Counted from the stretch's first letter, positions 36,560 through 48,018 are shown. The stretch: DNA of 64,000 bases from an uncultured Alphaproteobacteria bacterium (GCA_943787225.1 CALSLP010000001.1:966964-1030963); one strand, 5' to 3'. A program made the numbers and translations. Notes: a model not told the origin generated them from the sequence alone.

Positions 36560-38698
36560 TTAGGCTTCCTCGGAAGGGGCCTCTTCTTTTGGCTTACCGC
36601 TGATTTCTTCACCGGTTTCCTGATCGACAACCTTCATGCTGAGCTTAACCTTGCCCCGGTCATCGACGGCCAGGACTTTAACTTTGACCTGGTCACCTTC
36701 ATTGACGATATCGGTGACTTTCCCAACGCGCTGTGGTGCAAGCTCACTAATGTGAACCAGTCCATCTTTAGCGCCGAGGAAGTTTACGAACGCGCCGAAA
36801 TCGACGACCTTCACGACTTTACCCTCGTAAATCACCCCGACTTCGGGTTCAGCAACGATGCCCTGGATCCATTTGAGGGCTGCCTCGCCAGCTTCAGCTG
36901 TAATGGCGGCAACCTTGATCGTACCATCGTCATCGATATCGATCTTGGCGCCCGTCACTTCACAAATCTCGCGAATGACCTTGCCGCCCGTGCCGATAAC
37001 ATCCCGAATTTTATCTTTCGGAACAGACATCGTCGTAATCCGCGGAGCATTGTCACTGACATCATCCCGCGCCATATCCAACGCCTTGGCCATTTCGCCC
37101 AGGATATGCTGCCGGCCATCACAAGCCTGATCGAGAGCGACCTTCATGATCTCCTCGGTAATGCCGGTGATCTTGATGTCCATCTGCAGTGACGTCACAC
37201 CCTCAGATGTTCCCGCAACCTTGAAGTCCATATCGCCGAGATGATCCTCGTCGCCGAGAATATCAGAGAGAACAGCAAATCCACGGTCTTCCTTGATCAG
37301 ACCCATCGCAATACCAGCAACAGGCCGCGTGATTGGCACACCAGCATCCATCAATGACAGTGATGTACCGCAAACGGTAGCCATCGATGATGACCCGTTT
37401 GATTCAGTGATCTCAGAAACGATCCGCATGGTGTAGGGGAAGTCCTCCTTGGTCGGAAGAACGGCCCGCATGGCCCGCCAGGCAAGCTTGCCATGGCCAA
37501 TTTCACGGCGGCCCGGAGACCGCAGGAAGCTGGCTTCACCAACTGAGTATGGAGGGAAGTTGTAATGCAGCATGAAATTTTCACGATACTCGCCTTCGAG
37601 TGCATCGATGATTTGTTCATCCTGTCCGGTACCAAGCGTCGCTACACATAATGCCTGTGTTTCACCACGGGTGAACAGCGCACTACCATGCGAACGAGGC
37701 AGAATGCCAACCTCGGCCATAATCGGGCGAACCGTTTTCGTGTCGCGCCCATCGATCCGATTTCCAGTATCCAGAATATTGCCGCGAACCACGTCTTTTT
37801 CGAGATCCTTGAGCAAGCCACCGAGAAGTTTCTGGGAATCTTCATCAACATCAAGAGCTTCAACCGCCGCCGCCTTCGCCGCTGAAATCTTTTCAACACG
37901 CGCCTGTTTGACAGTTTCGGAATAAGCGTCACGGATGCTGGCCTCGGCCACATCTTTAAGCTTTGCTGCAAGCTCAGCCTTTTCAGGGGCCGGTTCCGGA
38001 ACCAACCATGGCTCCTTAGCGCATTCCTCTGCGAGCTCGATAATCGCCTGAATTACTGGCTGGAATTCGCGATGCGCAAACATCACAGCACCCAGCATGG
38101 TTTCTTCAGAAAGCTCACTCGCTTCCGATTCCACCATCAGAACAGCGTCGGGCGTACCCGCAACGACCATGTCCAGCTCAGATTTTTCCAAATCTTCAGG
38201 GAGCGGATTCAGCATGAATTCGCCGTCGGCATAACCAACGCGCGCGCCACCGATAGGGCCCATAAAGGGGATGCCCGAAATCGTGAGCGCTGCCGAAGCA
38301 CCGACCAACGAAACAACGTCCGGATCATTTTCCAGATCGTGGCTCAGAACCGTACAGATAACCTGCGTCTCGTTCTGGAAGCCTTTCGCAAATAACGGCC
38401 GGATCGGCCGATCGATCAAACGTGATGTCAGCGTTTCCTTTTCATTAGGACGCCCTTCACGCTTGAAAAAGCCACCGGGAATTTTACCCGCAGCAAATGT
38501 TTTTTCCTGGTAGTTGACGGTTAGCGGGAAAAAATCGATTCCCGGCTTTGGCGATTTTTGAGCGACAGCCGTGCACAACACCATTGTATCGCCATAGGTT
38601 ACCATAACGGCACCGTCGGCTTGGCGGGCAACTTTGCCTGTTTCAAAGACGAGCTTACGCCCGCCCCACATCACTTCTTTACGATGTACGGAAAACAT
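36560..38698 (-). CDS. pnp: polynucleotide phosphorylase
   Basis: 3'-5' phosphorolytic exoribonuclease of the degradosome. About 712 residues: two RNase PH domains ([15 protein letters not shown]... ; [14 protein letters not shown]), then KH ([19 protein letters not shown]) and S1 ([21 protein letters not shown]) domains at the C-terminus. The ATG at 38696-38698 (MFSVHRKEV) is preferred because AAGGAAGG sits nine bases upstream; another in-frame ATG is three codons earlier. Follows rpsO. Confidence 0.95.
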   Translation of the reverse strand: MFSVHRKEVMWGGRKLVFETGKVARQADGAVMVTYGDTMVLCTAVAQKSPKPGIDFFPLTVNYQEKTFAAGKIPGGFFKREGRPNEKETLTSRLIDRPIRPLFAKGFQNETQVICTVLSHDLENDPDVVSLVGASAALTISGIPFMGPIGGARVGYADGEFMLNPLPEDLEKSELDMVVAGTPDAVLMVESEASELSEETMLGAVMFAHREFQPVIQAIIELAEECAKEPWLVPEPAPEKAELAAKLKDVAEASIRDAYSETVKQARVEKISAAKAAAVEALDVDEDSQKLLGGLLKDLEKDVVRGNILDTGNRIDGRDTKTVRPIMAEVGILPRSHGSALFTRGETQALCVATLGTGQDEQIIDALEGEYRENFMLHYNFPPYSVGEASFLRSPGRREIGHGKLAWRAMRAVLPTKEDFPYTMRIVSEITESNGSSSMATVCGTSLSLMDAGVPITRPVAGIAMGLIKEDRGFAVLSDILGDEDHLGDMDFKVAGTSEGVTSLQMDIKITGITEEIMKVALDQACDGRQHILGEMAKALDMARDDVSDNAPRITTMSVPKDKIRDVIGTGGKVIREICEVTGAKIDIDDDGTIKVAAITAEAGEAALKWIQGIVAEPEVGVIYEGKVVKVVDFGAFVNFLGAKDGLVHISELAPQRVGKVTDIVNEGDQVKVKVLAVDDRGKVKLSMKVVDQETGEEISGKPKEEAPSEEA

Positions 38699-38861
38699 GT
38701 ATTCCATTCCTTCCTTGCGGATTGACGACGCCAGATGCGCGCCAACCTCGAAGCAGCAGCCCATTTGCCCTGCTTCCTGTTAATCCATGCGACCTTGTCA
38801 CATAGATAACATTAGCCACCCAGCCCCTGCCGGGTGAACCAACCAGGTCATTGCGGCGCTT

Positions 38862-39131
38862 TTAGCGACGCAGACCCAAACGCTTAATCAGATCCTGATA
38901 CCGCGCTGAATTTTTACGATTTAAATAGTCCAACAATCTCCGGCGCTGACCAACCATAATCAGGAGGCCACGACGTGAATGATGGTCTTTTTTATGTTCC
39001 TTGAGATGTTCGGTAAGGTTGTTGATCCGTTCTGTCAGGATCGAGACCTGGACCTCGGGCGAACCCGTATCATCATCAGTTTGGCGGAACTCTTTAATAA
39101 GCTCGCCCTTGCGCTCTTGCGTAATCGACAT
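38862..39131 (-). CDS. rpsO: 30S ribosomal protein S15
   Basis: 89 residues with S15 hallmarks: [23 protein letters not shown] and [20 protein letters not shown]. Binds the central domain of 16S rRNA. Placed between truB (14 bases upstream) and pnp as in most proteobacteria. Confidence 0.97.
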   Translation of the reverse strand: MSITQERKGELIKEFRQTDDDTGSPEVQVSILTERINNLTEHLKEHKKDHHSRRGLLIMVGQRRRLLDYLNRKNSARYQDLIKRLGLRR

Positions 39132-39145
39132 CGGATACTCCTATC

Positions 39146-40078
39146 TTAAATGTTGAGCACCCGGACCGCGCGGATTTCTCCATCGGTAAACCGGGCTAAT
39201 GCCACCGGCTGACCATCAGCCATGGCACAAAACACACCCCCATCGACTAACGAACCAGTCTCTACAAAGGAATGTCCCCCTGGACCCTGCACTCGTACCG
39301 GTCGCCCATGTCGTAGGTGATCGGCCTGAGCTGCGTTCAAGGCCAGCGCCGGGATGTCGTCCAGCGCGGTCTCAACTGCAAGCAGGTAGGCAGAAGGCGG
39401 CGCACTATGCACCAGAGTTTCGAGAGATTCCAGCGAAATCGAAGCCTTTTCAGAAAACGGTCCGCAATGCGTTCTGCGCAGTTCCGCGATGTGGCCAACC
39501 GTGCCCAAACGGCGCGCAATATCCCTAGCCAGGCTCCGCATATACGTACCCTTGCCACTCGCTACCTCAAAAACCGCATGGTCTTCATCAGGCATCGATG
39601 CGAGCGAAAATTCCTCGATAGAGACCTCTCGTTTGGCGATCGATACTTCTTCTCCCGCACGGGCCAAATCATAAGCGCGTTTTCCATTGAGCTTAATTGC
39701 AGAGAAATCAGGGGGGATCTGCTCAATAACACCGATGAATTCTGGCAAGACGCTGAGGATTTCCGCTTCAGTAGGGCGTTCGGTACTAACGTTGGTTACG
39801 TCCCCCTCAAGATCATCTGTGGTCCGTTCTTCGCCCCAGCGCACGGTAAACCGGTAGCGCTTTTGGCCGTCCATGACGTAAGAAACTGTTTTGGTCGCCT
39901 CGCCGAGGGCAATAGGTAAAACCCCCGTCGCAATGGGGTCCAATGTGCCGCCATGTCCTGCCTTGGCAGCATCAAGTACCCGGCGAACATGGGCGGTTAC
40001 TTGCGCAGACGTGCGCCCAGTGGGTTTATCAATTGATACCCAACCATGAATGGGTTGGCCGCGTCGTTTTCGCGCCAT
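39146..40078 (-). CDS. truB: tRNA pseudouridine-55 synthase
   Basis: Makes pseudouridine 55 in the T-loop of tRNAs. 310 residues; opening GWVSIDKPTGRTSAQV, catalytic Asp in GHGGTLDPIATGVLPI, and RCSKGTY-type segment VASGKGTYMRSLARDI. Its start overlaps the rbfA stop by one base. Confidence 0.94.
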   Translation of the reverse strand: MARKRRGQPIHGWVSIDKPTGRTSAQVTAHVRRVLDAAKAGHGGTLDPIATGVLPIALGEATKTVSYVMDGQKRYRFTVRWGEERTTDDLEGDVTNVSTERPTEAEILSVLPEFIGVIEQIPPDFSAIKLNGKRAYDLARAGEEVSIAKREVSIEEFSLASMPDEDHAVFEVASGKGTYMRSLARDIARRLGTVGHIAELRRTHCGPFSEKASISLESLETLVHSAPPSAYLLAVETALDDIPALALNAAQADHLRHGRPVRVQGPGGHSFVETGSLVDGGVFCAMADGQPVALARFTDGEIRAVRVLNI

Positions 40079-40515
40079 TATGAGCTTTCGTCGCCCTCGT
40101 CATCTGCATCAACATCAGATAAATCGCGTGATAAGTCAGCTGAGCGCAGCAGCGCATCTATTTTAGCGCCTTCCTCAAATGCAGCATCAGCGACAAAGCT
40201 TAACGCGGGCATATATCGCATGGTTGCCGACGCCCCAACCTGCCGACGCAGAAAAGGCGCCGCCCGTTTCAGCGCTTCGACGATTTTAGGAACCTCATTA
40301 CCGCCGAGCGGCATAATAAAGGCGGTCGCATTCTTGAGATCGGGGCTGACCCGAACTTCGGAAATAGTAATCGAAACACCCACAAGGTCAGGGTCCCGCA
40401 ACTCCCCACGCATCAGGATTTCTACCAATGCATGGCGAATGAGCTCACCCACCCGCAGCTGGCGCTGCGTGCGTTCGCGACCTGCGCGTTGTCCGCTATT
40501 CCGCCGATTTGCCAT
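40078..40515 (-). CDS. rbfA: ribosome-binding factor A
   Basis: Late maturation factor for the 30S subunit; single KH-like domain. 145 residues: RQLRVGELIRHALVEILMRGELRDP, ITISEVRVSPDLKNATAFI and RYMPALSFVAD, the usual RbfA pattern. Follows infB by 35 bases and overlaps truB. Confidence 0.94.
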   Translation of the reverse strand: MANRRNSGQRAGRERTQRQLRVGELIRHALVEILMRGELRDPDLVGVSITISEVRVSPDLKNATAFIMPLGGNEVPKIVEALKRAAPFLRRQVGASATMRYMPALSFVADAAFEEGAKIDALLRSADLSRDLSDVDADDEGDESS

Positions 40516-40550
40516 AACGATTCCGCCGCCAAAAATTTGGCGTCATGCCC

Positions 40551-43159
40551 TTAAAGTGAACGCGCGATCTCTTCAACGTCAAAGCATTCAATGACGTCAC
40601 CGGCTTTTATGTCCTGATAGTTCTCGAACGCCATACCGCACTCCATGCCATCGCGGACTTCACGGACTTCGTCCTTAAAGCGCTTCAAGGTACCGAGGCT
40701 GCCCTCGTGAATGACAACATTATCCCGCAGCAATCTTACCGCCGAGCCCCGCTTGACCATACCTTCGGTGACCCTGCAACCAGCAATTTTACCAACCTTG
40801 CTGATATTGAACACTTCGAGAATCTCTGCATTGCCAAGGAAGGTTTCCCGACTCTCCGGCGCCAGCATACCGCTGAGCATGTCCTTGATATCGTCCAGCA
40901 AGTTGTAAATCACCGAGTAGTAGCGGATATCGATGTTTTCCTTACGGGCGAAATCCCGGGCCTGTGCATTGGCACGGACGTTGAAGCCAACAATAAAGGC
41001 GTTCGACGCCTGGGCCAGGCTGACATCCGATTCATTAATACCACCGACACCTGAATGCAGGATGCGGGCCGTTACTTCATCGGTGCCAATTTTATTCAGA
41101 CTGCCGATGATGGCTTCGACCGACCCGTTAGTGTCTGCCTTGATAAGGACAGGTAGCTCCTGAAGCTCACCGGCTTCGATCTCAAGGAACATTTGCTCCA
41201 AAGTTCCCCGCGGTGCCGCAGCAGATTTTTGGGCCCGGTTACGACGTGAGCGGAATTCCGTGATTTCACGGGCGCGTTGCTCATTTTCAACGACGGCAAA
41301 TTCGTCACCCGCTGACGGTGCACTGCTTAACCCCATCACTTCAACAGGCTGCGACGGACCAGCCGTCTTGATTGACTTTCCTTCATAATCCGAAATTGCC
41401 CGGACACGACCCCATTCAGCACCGGCAACGATAATATCACCGACAGCAAGTCGGCCCCGCTGGATCAGCATCGTCGCGACCGCCCCTCGACCAGTCTCAA
41501 GGTTGGCCTCCACGACAACGCCCTCCGCGGGCCGGTTAGGATTAGCGCGCAATTCCAGAATTTCCGCCTGAAGCAAGACGGCCTCCAGAAGCTTATCCAA
41601 ATTCGTTTTCTCGGTTGCCGACACCTCGATGGCGAGAATGTCGCCACCCATCTCTTCAACAACCAATTCATGCTGAAGCAATTCATTTCGGACACGGGTC
41701 GCATCAGCGTTCGGGCGATCGATCTTGTTGATCGCGACAATGATTGGCACTTCTGCCGCTTTGGCATGGTCAATCGCTTCAATTGTCTGTGGCATAATCC
41801 CGTCATCCGCGGCCACCACCAGAATGACAATATCCGTTACATTGGCACCGCGCGCCCGCATCGCGGTAAACGCCGCATGGCCGGGTGTATCGATAAAGGT
41901 AATCTTGTCGCCTGACGGGATTTCCACCTGATAGGCCCCAATATGCTGGGTAATGCCACCAGCTTCACCACTGACCACATCCGTTGACCGCAACGCATCG
42001 AGCAGTGACGTTTTACCATGGTCGACATGACCCATTACCGTCACGACGGGAGCACGAGCCTGAAGCGTCTCTTCAGCATCGTCATCACCCTTAAGACCGA
42101 TTTCAACGTCCGATTCACTGACCCGTCGCATATTATGGCCATATTCGGTAACCAACAGCTCGGCTGTGTCAGCATCAATTGTCTGCTGCAGCGTCGCCAT
42201 AACACCGAGCTTCATGAGGCTGCGGATAACATCGACCCCCCGTTCCGCCATACGGTTCGCGAGCTCTTGCACCGTGATTGTTTCTGGCACAACAACATCC
42301 CGGACGATCTTAATCGCCTCTTGCGGCTGCGACCGCATATTACGACGCTCACGTTCGCGCGCCCGGCGAACAGAGGCGAGGCTCCGAACCCGTTCATCAT
42401 CATTGAGCGCCTGCGCTACCGTCAACTTGCCAGCGCGCCGCCGAGGTTCGACCCGCCGAGCCGCGGGACGTTTTTCCGCAGGACGGGCGCTGCCCCTGCA
42501 GGACGTTTTGCGCGGCCTTCTTGTTCTTTTTCTTCTGCTTCAACAGTCGCAGGATCGACAATAGTGGTCTCACGGCTGGCAATGCGCTCCTCCGCTTTCG
42601 CGGCTTGCTTGGCTGCCCGTTTAGCCGCAGCGTCCTCATCCCGTTTGCGCTGCTCTTCTTCTTCACGCCGCAAGCGTTCTTCTTCCTGGCGCTTGTCTTC
42701 TTCAGCCTGTCGCGCCTCCTCTTCGGCGCGCGTCGCTGCCCGACGGGCCTCGGCCCCTTCAGCGGTACGTTCGAGGATCTTGTTGGCACTACCCTCATCC
42801 GAGCGTGCGCCCTCCAAGGCCTTTGCGCGCGCGGCAGCTTCCTGTTCCGTCAATGTGCGAAGAACGGCAGGCCGGCGCGATACCTCGGCAGCAGGTTTCG
42901 CTGCAACTTTAGGAGCCTCTTGCTCAACAGAAGCGGGGTCGCTACTCGCTTTTTCCGCCGCCTTGCGTTTAACCTCTTCCATGGAGCCACCAGCTCCCTG
43001 GGTAAAGGTTCTTTTGCGACGAACCTCAACGGCAACCGATTTCGTACGACCATGCGAAAAACTTTGGCGTACCTGACCGGCATCCACTGTTTTCTTAAGT
43101 TCGAGTCGTCCGGGACGTGCTTTTAAAACGCCCTTTTTGCCTTCGTTGTCATCGCTCAT
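40551..43159 (-). CDS. infB: translation initiation factor IF-2, one frameshift in the linker
   Basis: GTPase that places initiator tRNA on the 30S subunit. N-terminal domain ([21 protein letters not shown] at the ATG 43157-43159), a long Glu/Arg/Ala-rich helix, then the G domain ([26 protein letters not shown]) and C-terminal domains. The frame breaks at about 42488: the N-terminal part reads into [12 protein letters not shown] and stops at 42422, while one added base gives [18 protein letters not shown] leading into [11 protein letters not shown]. The 2609-base span fits one missing base. IF-2 is essential, so a sequence error is likely. A programmed shift cannot be fully excluded but no slippery site was evident. 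Confidence 0.93.
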
Positions 43160-43172
43160 ATTTCCAAAACCT

Positions 43173-43799
43173 TCATACCGTTTCCGCAAGGCGGAAACCC
43201 GCCAACCGTTCAGACTCACGTAATATACGCGCACCGAGCGCTTTCTGCGCCACCGCTACATACACCGTTCTCTCACGCCCGAAAATGCTTCCGAGCTCAA
43301 CACCTGTAAAAACCTCAATAACCGGCGCCTTTTTAGCCGCCGCAACAACTTTATTCCGACCATCATCTGCCCCGTCGCTGGCGCACAAAATGACTGAAGC
43401 TGGCCGGGCGTGTAAAAGCGAAATGACCTTCTGAAACCCACCAACGGCTTCTCCCGCTCGTCGCGCCATGCCGAGGAGATCAAGACAGCGTTTGTGAAGC
43501 TGCTCCTCTATTGCATCGGCAAGATCATCGCGCACCGTAACAGGACCGCCGGCGGCTTTTGCGAAAAGATGCTTGGCGCAGGCAGTATTCACCGTTTCCC
43601 GCGAAGAAGACAGCCAAAGCCCTCGACCCGGCAAACGCTCTGCAAGGTCGGGAACAATGCTTTTATCGGGCGCTACAACGAAACGAACAAGCTCGTCGAT
43701 CGGTTTGCGGGCATAGGTAACGAAGCACCGCCGGTCACGAGAAGATTTTCCCGTCGCCGTGGTTGGGGCTGTTTGCTGATCGCTTGGCGTCGAATACAT
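43173..43799 (-). CDS. ylxR: YlxR-family RNA-binding protein with C-terminal L7Ae-like domain
   Basis: 208 residues. N-terminal YlxR (DUF448) domain with DRRCFVTYARKPIDELVRFV and GRGLWLSSSRETV; C-terminal half (CLDLLGMARRAGEAVGGFQKV ... ARPASVILCASDGAD) is the L7Ae/L30e-like part that alphaproteobacterial versions carry fused. Probably binds RNase P or ribosomal RNA. Between nusA and infB, 14 bases before infB. Confidence 0.9.
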   Translation of the reverse strand: MYSTPSDQQTAPTTATGKSSRDRRCFVTYARKPIDELVRFVVAPDKSIVPDLAERLPGRGLWLSSSRETVNTACAKHLFAKAAGGPVTVRDDLADAIEEQLHKRCLDLLGMARRAGEAVGGFQKVISLLHARPASVILCASDGADDGRNKVVAAAKKAPVIEVFTGVELGSIFGRERTVYVAVAQKALGARILRESERLAGFRLAETV

Positions 43800-43826
43800 G
43801 ATCTATAAGACCTCATCGCCGCGTGC

Positions 43827-45444
43827 CTAAGCATTAGCAGCCGGCTCATCGCCGGATGCATCATCTGCTGGAGTTTCGGAATCGTCCGTCGCGTCACTGG
43901 CGTCATCTTCATCATCGAACCAATGCGCACGGGCGGCCATAATTACCTGATTTGCCTCATCCTCTGACAATTTATAGTCACGGAGCAGCCCGTCTTCCGC
44001 GGCACATAATTCATCCCCCGCAAGGTCAGCGAGGTCGTCCCGCGTTTTAATGCCCGCTTCACCAAGCGTCACAATCATGGCGCCGGTAAGGCCTGCTACC
44101 TCGAGCAGATCATCGGCAACACCCAGCTCGCTACGGCGTACGGCGTATTCCTCTTCCTTTTCAGCCAAATGGGTATGGGCCCGGGTACGAAGCTCTTCCG
44201 AAAGCTCTTCATCAAAACCCTCAATGGCCAGAAGATCTTCGATCGGCACAAACGCAACTTCTTCCACCGACGAGAAACCTTCCGTAACCAGAAGATGCGC
44301 GAGCACATCATCAACTTCCAGGGCGTCGATAAACATTTGCGAGCGGGCCCGGAATTCTTCCTGACGACGCTCAGATTCTTCTTCCTCTGTCAGGATGACA
44401 ATATCCCAGCCGGTAAGCTGAGAGGCGAGGCGCACATTCTGGCCGCGGCGGCCAATCGCCAGAGCTCAGCTGATCATCAGGAACGACAACTTCAATGCGG
44501 TTCGCTTCCTCATCAAGAACAACTTTAGCCACCTCTGCTGGCGCCAAACCATTCACAATGAATGTCGCGGGATCAGGGGAGTACTGAATAATATCAATCT
44601 TCTCGCCCTGCAATTCACCGACCACCGCCTGAACACGGCTGCCTCGCATGCCGACGCAAGCACCGACAGGGTCAATGCTCGAATCATTGGAGGTCACAGC
44701 GATTTTAGCGCGGCTACCCGGATCACGCGCGACAGCATTCATTTCAATGATGCCATCATAAATTTCGGGAACTTCCTGTTTGAAAAGACCAGCCATGAAT
44801 TGAGGATGAGTCCGCGACAAAAAGATTTGCGGTCCACGCATCTCTTCGCGGACATCATAAATATAGGCCCGCACCCGATCACCCGGACGGAAGGTCTCCC
44901 GCGGTATAATCTCATCGCGCCGCAGCACGGCTTCGCCGCGTCCAAGGTCAACCGTCACATTGCCAAATTCTGCCCGTTTAACGATGCCGTTTACAATCTC
45001 ACCAACACGATCTTTGTATTCATTGTACTGACGGGCACGCTCGGCTTCCCGGACTTTCTGGACGATGACTTGTTTTGCGGTCTGGGCCGCGATCCGACCA
45101 AAATCGACCGGCGGCAAAGCTTCAGACAAGAAATCTCCGACTTCCGCTTCGGGGTTTAGGCGCTTCGCTTCATCCATCGAAATTTGCATGGCGTCATTTT
45201 CGACAGGGTCCGCTACTTCCATATAACGGGCTAAATGAATTTCGCCCGACTTGCGATCGATTTCAGCGCGGACATCATTTTCATGACCGTAGCGCGACCG
45301 GGCGGCTTTCTGAATCGCCTGCTCCATCGCGTCAATGACTTCCTCAGATTCAATGCCCTTGTCCCGCGCAACTGCTTCGGCGACCTGCAGCAACTCGCCG
45401 CGATCATACCCGGCACCGACAATAGTATCGTTTTCCAAATCCAT
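43827..45444 (-). CDS. nusA: transcription elongation/termination factor NusA, one frameshift
   Basis: Binds RNA polymerase and nascent RNA. N-terminal domain, S1 and KH1/KH2 domains (GACVGMRGSRVQAVVGEL), then two acidic C-terminal repeats typical of alpha- and other proteobacteria. The frame breaks at about 44466: the first part continues DQLSSGDWPPRPECAPR, but removing one T gives DQLSLAIGRRGQNVRLASQ, the universal KH2 motif, and joins the acidic C-terminal half. The 1618-base span fits one inserted base. NusA is normally essential, so this is most likely a sequence error. rimP overlaps or abuts it upstream. Confidence 0.94.
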
Positions 45445-45445
45445 C

Positions 45446-45976
45446 CTAATGCTCCGTCTGGGCGGCTGCACTTGCTTCGCGCCGCGCCGCTTCTATTAAC
45501 TCATCAGTGATCACGAGCGATGCCCGTCTAATTTCTTCAAAAGGAAGAGCCGTGCTTGCGCCGCCACATTCCATCTGAATATTCATACCCTCAACACCAG
45601 AAATCCGGCCGCGAAACTTTTTGCGGCCATCAAATACCTGTTTGGTCTCAACCATCGCCTCAAATCCGGCATATCTCTCATAGTCATCAACCTTGACCAA
45701 AGGACGGTCGATGCCAGGGGAGCTGACTTCCAGGTTATATCGGCCAGGAACCGGATCCTCGACATCAAGCAGAGTGGAAACAATACGGCTGACCGTCGCG
45801 CAATCATCAACCGTAATCGCGCGCCGATCACGACGCTCGATCATGATCTGCAATGTCTTTCTACGTTCATCCGCAAACTGAACGCGAACGATATCATAAC
45901 CCGCGTCAACAACTGACGGATCAATCATCTTTTCGATCGCTTCTGTACCGTTCTCGCTAATCTGCTTAACCATCAT
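45446..45976 (-). CDS. rimP: ribosome maturation factor RimP
   Basis: Assists 30S assembly. 176 residues: opening around IDPSVVDAGYDIVRVQF, then LQIMIERRD ... VDDCATVSRIVSTLLDVEDPV and the classic YNLEVSSPGIDRPLVKVDDYERY. Directly followed by nusA (one base gap), with a terminator upstream, so rimP heads the rimP-nusA-ylxR-infB operon. Confidence 0.94.
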   Translation of the reverse strand: MMVKQISENGTEAIEKMIDPSVVDAGYDIVRVQFADERRKTLQIMIERRDRRAITVDDCATVSRIVSTLLDVEDPVPGRYNLEVSSPGIDRPLVKVDDYERYAGFEAMVETKQVFDGRKKFRGRISGVEGMNIQMECGGASTALPFEEIRRASLVITDELIEAARREASAAAQTEH

Positions 45977-46008
45977 TTGTGGTTCCCAGGTTTCTGAACG
46001 GAGCTAAT

Positions 46009-46033
46009 AAAAAAAGTGGGCCGGTGGCCCACT
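46009..46033 (-). terminator. Rho-independent terminator between trmB and rimP
   Basis: On the minus strand an 8-bp stem AGTGGGCC/GGCCCACT with a three-base loop, followed by seven T. It ends the metK-trmB transcript and separates it from the rimP-nusA operon. Confidence 0.88.
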
Positions 46034-46129
46034 CCCAAAAAACCGGCTCTTGTAAGAAACCAAAGGAATGTAATTGGCTGCTATATATCGTGATTTAGCT
46101 CCGCACCGCAAGCCTTTTGGTACCTGACT

Positions 46130-46771
46130 TTAGCCCCGACGATCAAACATAAAGTAGCTACATTGCCGGCCCGCAGCATTTGCTTTCATCTCATATCTCG
46201 TCGCCGGCCAATCGACTGGTCTCACACGCCAATCCTGCGGCTGACGCGCCCGCCATTCAAATCCATCACAAGCGAGCATATGTTGAAGAATCCACTCCTT
46301 ATAGCTCGGGTCATCGGTTGCAATACGCAGCTCGGCGCCAGCCGGCATCAAACGACACAGAGATGGAATCGTAGAGGGGCCAATGATCCGGCGTTTGTGA
46401 TGCCGCATTTTGGGCCAAGGATCAGGAAACAGAATGAACGTTCTAGCAATTGAAATATCCTGCAACGCGCGTAACAAAATTCGCGCGTCATCACGATAAA
46501 TTTTAACGTTCGTCAGATTGTGCTGATCGATGTCAGCCAACAAACGGGCGACACCATTAATATATGGCTCACAACCAATGATTCCGACAGACGGGTTTTC
46601 AATGGCTTGCTGTGCGAGGTGCTCGCCTGAGCCAAACCCGATTTCCAGCCAGATCTCACGCATGTCTTCAGCAAACAATTGCGCGGGATCGAGCGACGTT
46701 TCCTCCGCCGCCATCGTGATCTCGATGGACGGCAGAAGAGTATCAACCAATTGCTGACGGGCCGGCCGCAA
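46130..46771 (-). CDS. trmB: tRNA (guanine-N7-)-methyltransferase, N-terminus uncertain
   Basis: Makes m7G46 in tRNA. SAM site WLEIGFGSGEHLAQQAI and the family signature LFPDPWPKMRHHKRR are clear. The only conventional start in the frame is a TTG at 46771, but the same frame continues upstream with GRRKGRPLRPARQ, the normal conserved N-terminus, as far as a stop near 46826 inside metK without any ATG, GTG or TTG. A start TTG in another frame exists at 46812. A frameshift near 46790 or a rare start is likely. Confidence 0.88.
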   Translation of the reverse strand: MRPARQQLVDTLLPSIEITMAAEETSLDPAQLFAEDMREIWLEIGFGSGEHLAQQAIENPSVGIIGCEPYINGVARLLADIDQHNLTNVKIYRDDARILLRALQDISIARTFILFPDPWPKMRHHKRRIIGPSTIPSLCRLMPAGAELRIATDDPSYKEWILQHMLACDGFEWRARQPQDWRVRPVDWPATRYEMKANAAGRQCSYFMFDRRG

Positions 46772-46812
46772 TGGGCGGCCTTTGCGCCGCCCATGAAGTG
46801 TCCGCTGTACAA

Positions 46813-47982
46813 TCAGCCGAATGCTGCCTTCAGCTCAGCGGCGATGTCAGTTTTCTCCCAGGAGAACCCGCCATCATCATCTGGATTGCGTCCAAAGTGA
46901 CCATAAGCCGAAGTCCGGGCATAGATTGGCCGACTCAATTTCAGGTGCTCCCGAATGCCTCTTGGAGAAAGATCGACGACATCCTGAATAACCGTGGATA
47001 GTCTTTCTTCATCCACCGTGCCGGTGCCATAGGTATCGACATAGACCGACAGAGGTTTCGCAACACCAATGGCGTAAGCCAGCTGAATAACACACCGATC
47101 TGCAAGACCCGCGGCCACAACATTCTTAGCAACATAGCGCGCTGCGTAAGCGGCAGAGCGGTCAACTTTCGTCGGGTCCTTTCCAGAGAAGGCACCACCA
47201 CCATGAGGGGCTGCGCCGCCATATGTGTCGACAATAATCTTGCGACCTGTCAGACCGCAATCTCCGTCAGGGCCGCCAACGACAAAGCGACCGGTTGGGT
47301 TTACATAGAATTCCGCTTCATCACACATCCAGCCTTCAGGCAGGCATTTGAGAACATGCGGCCGGACAATTTCACGAACCTGCGCGGTCGATAAATCTTC
47401 AGCGTGCTGCGTCGACACAACCACGGATGTTGCCTTGACCGGCTTACCATCTACATATTGCAATGTGACCTGGCTTTTTGAATCGGGGCCAAGCCCCTTA
47501 TCCGCGCCGGAATGCCGCGCGGCAGCCATCGACTGCAAGATTGCATGAGAAAATTGAATTGGCGCCGGCATGAGAGCTTCAGTCTCCGTGCAGGCATAAC
47601 CAAACATGATGCCTTGATCACCCGCGCCCTCATCCTTATTGCCGCTGGCATCAACGCCCTGCGCAATATCAGACGATTGCTGATGCAGATGGATTTCCGT
47701 CGCCATATCTTTCCAGTGAAAGCCATCCTGCTCATAGCCAATGTCTTTTACAGCGTCGCGGACAACTTGCTCCAAAACGTCTTTTGTAATCGACTCAGGC
47801 CCCCGAACCTCACCACCAAGAACGACACGATTGGTCGTACACAGGGTTTCACAGGCAACTCGGGACAGAGGGTCTGCCGCTAAATACGTATCCAGCACCG
47901 CATCGGAGATTCGATCGGAAACTTTATCGGGGTGGCCTTCTGAAACAGACTCGCTGGTAAATAGATAGGTGCCCTTTGGCAA
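46813..47982 (-). CDS. metK: S-adenosylmethionine synthase
   Basis: Makes SAM from methionine and ATP. 389 residues with [37 protein letters not shown] and [19 protein letters not shown]. The start is TTG (47980-47982), fixed by AGGAGGG seven bases upstream. The upstream leader holds three possible hairpins, one touching this Shine-Dalgarno. Between an HTH gene and trmB. Confidence 0.96.
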   Translation of the reverse strand: MPKGTYLFTSESVSEGHPDKVSDRISDAVLDTYLAADPLSRVACETLCTTNRVVLGGEVRGPESITKDVLEQVVRDAVKDIGYEQDGFHWKDMATEIHLHQQSSDIAQGVDASGNKDEGAGDQGIMFGYACTETEALMPAPIQFSHAILQSMAAARHSGADKGLGPDSKSQVTLQYVDGKPVKATSVVVSTQHAEDLSTAQVREIVRPHVLKCLPEGWMCDEAEFYVNPTGRFVVGGPDGDCGLTGRKIIVDTYGGAAPHGGGAFSGKDPTKVDRSAAYAARYVAKNVVAAGLADRCVIQLAYAIGVAKPLSVYVDTYGTGTVDEERLSTVIQDVVDLSPRGIREHLKLSRPIYARTSAYGHFGRNPDDDGGFSWEKTDIAAELKAAFG

Positions 47983-47989
47983 TTTATCG

Positions 47990-48018
47990 CCCTCCTGTCA
48001 GGGTTAAATCTTGCTGAC
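47990..48018 (-). promoter_or_regulatory. hairpin abutting the metK Shine-Dalgarno
   Basis: On the minus strand GTCAG, a 12-base loop CAAGATTTAACC, and CTGAC, directly followed by AGGAGGG (47990-47996) and the TTG start. The geometry, a single hairpin against the ribosome-binding site of metK, is that of compact SAM-sensing elements, but the sequence does not match a known one. Confidence 0.45.

Noticed and set aside
42400-42798. Arg-rich ORF in a third frame inside infB
   Set aside because: It is a by-product of the Glu/Arg-rich helix of IF-2 read out of frame; no start signal or homologous protein was recognised.
40545-43159. Two separate IF-2 genes or a programmed frameshift
   Set aside because: The junction reads as one continuous conserved protein after a single-base change, and no slippery heptamer or structure was evident.
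47980-48018. SAM-II riboswitch in the metK leader
   Set aside because: GATTTAACC and GATAAAT match the known core by eye, but the loop lacks the TGCA needed for the pseudoknot, and the motif's 3' end would run into the coding sequence instead of ending at the Shine-Dalgarno. GATAAAT is simply the spacer before the TTG start.
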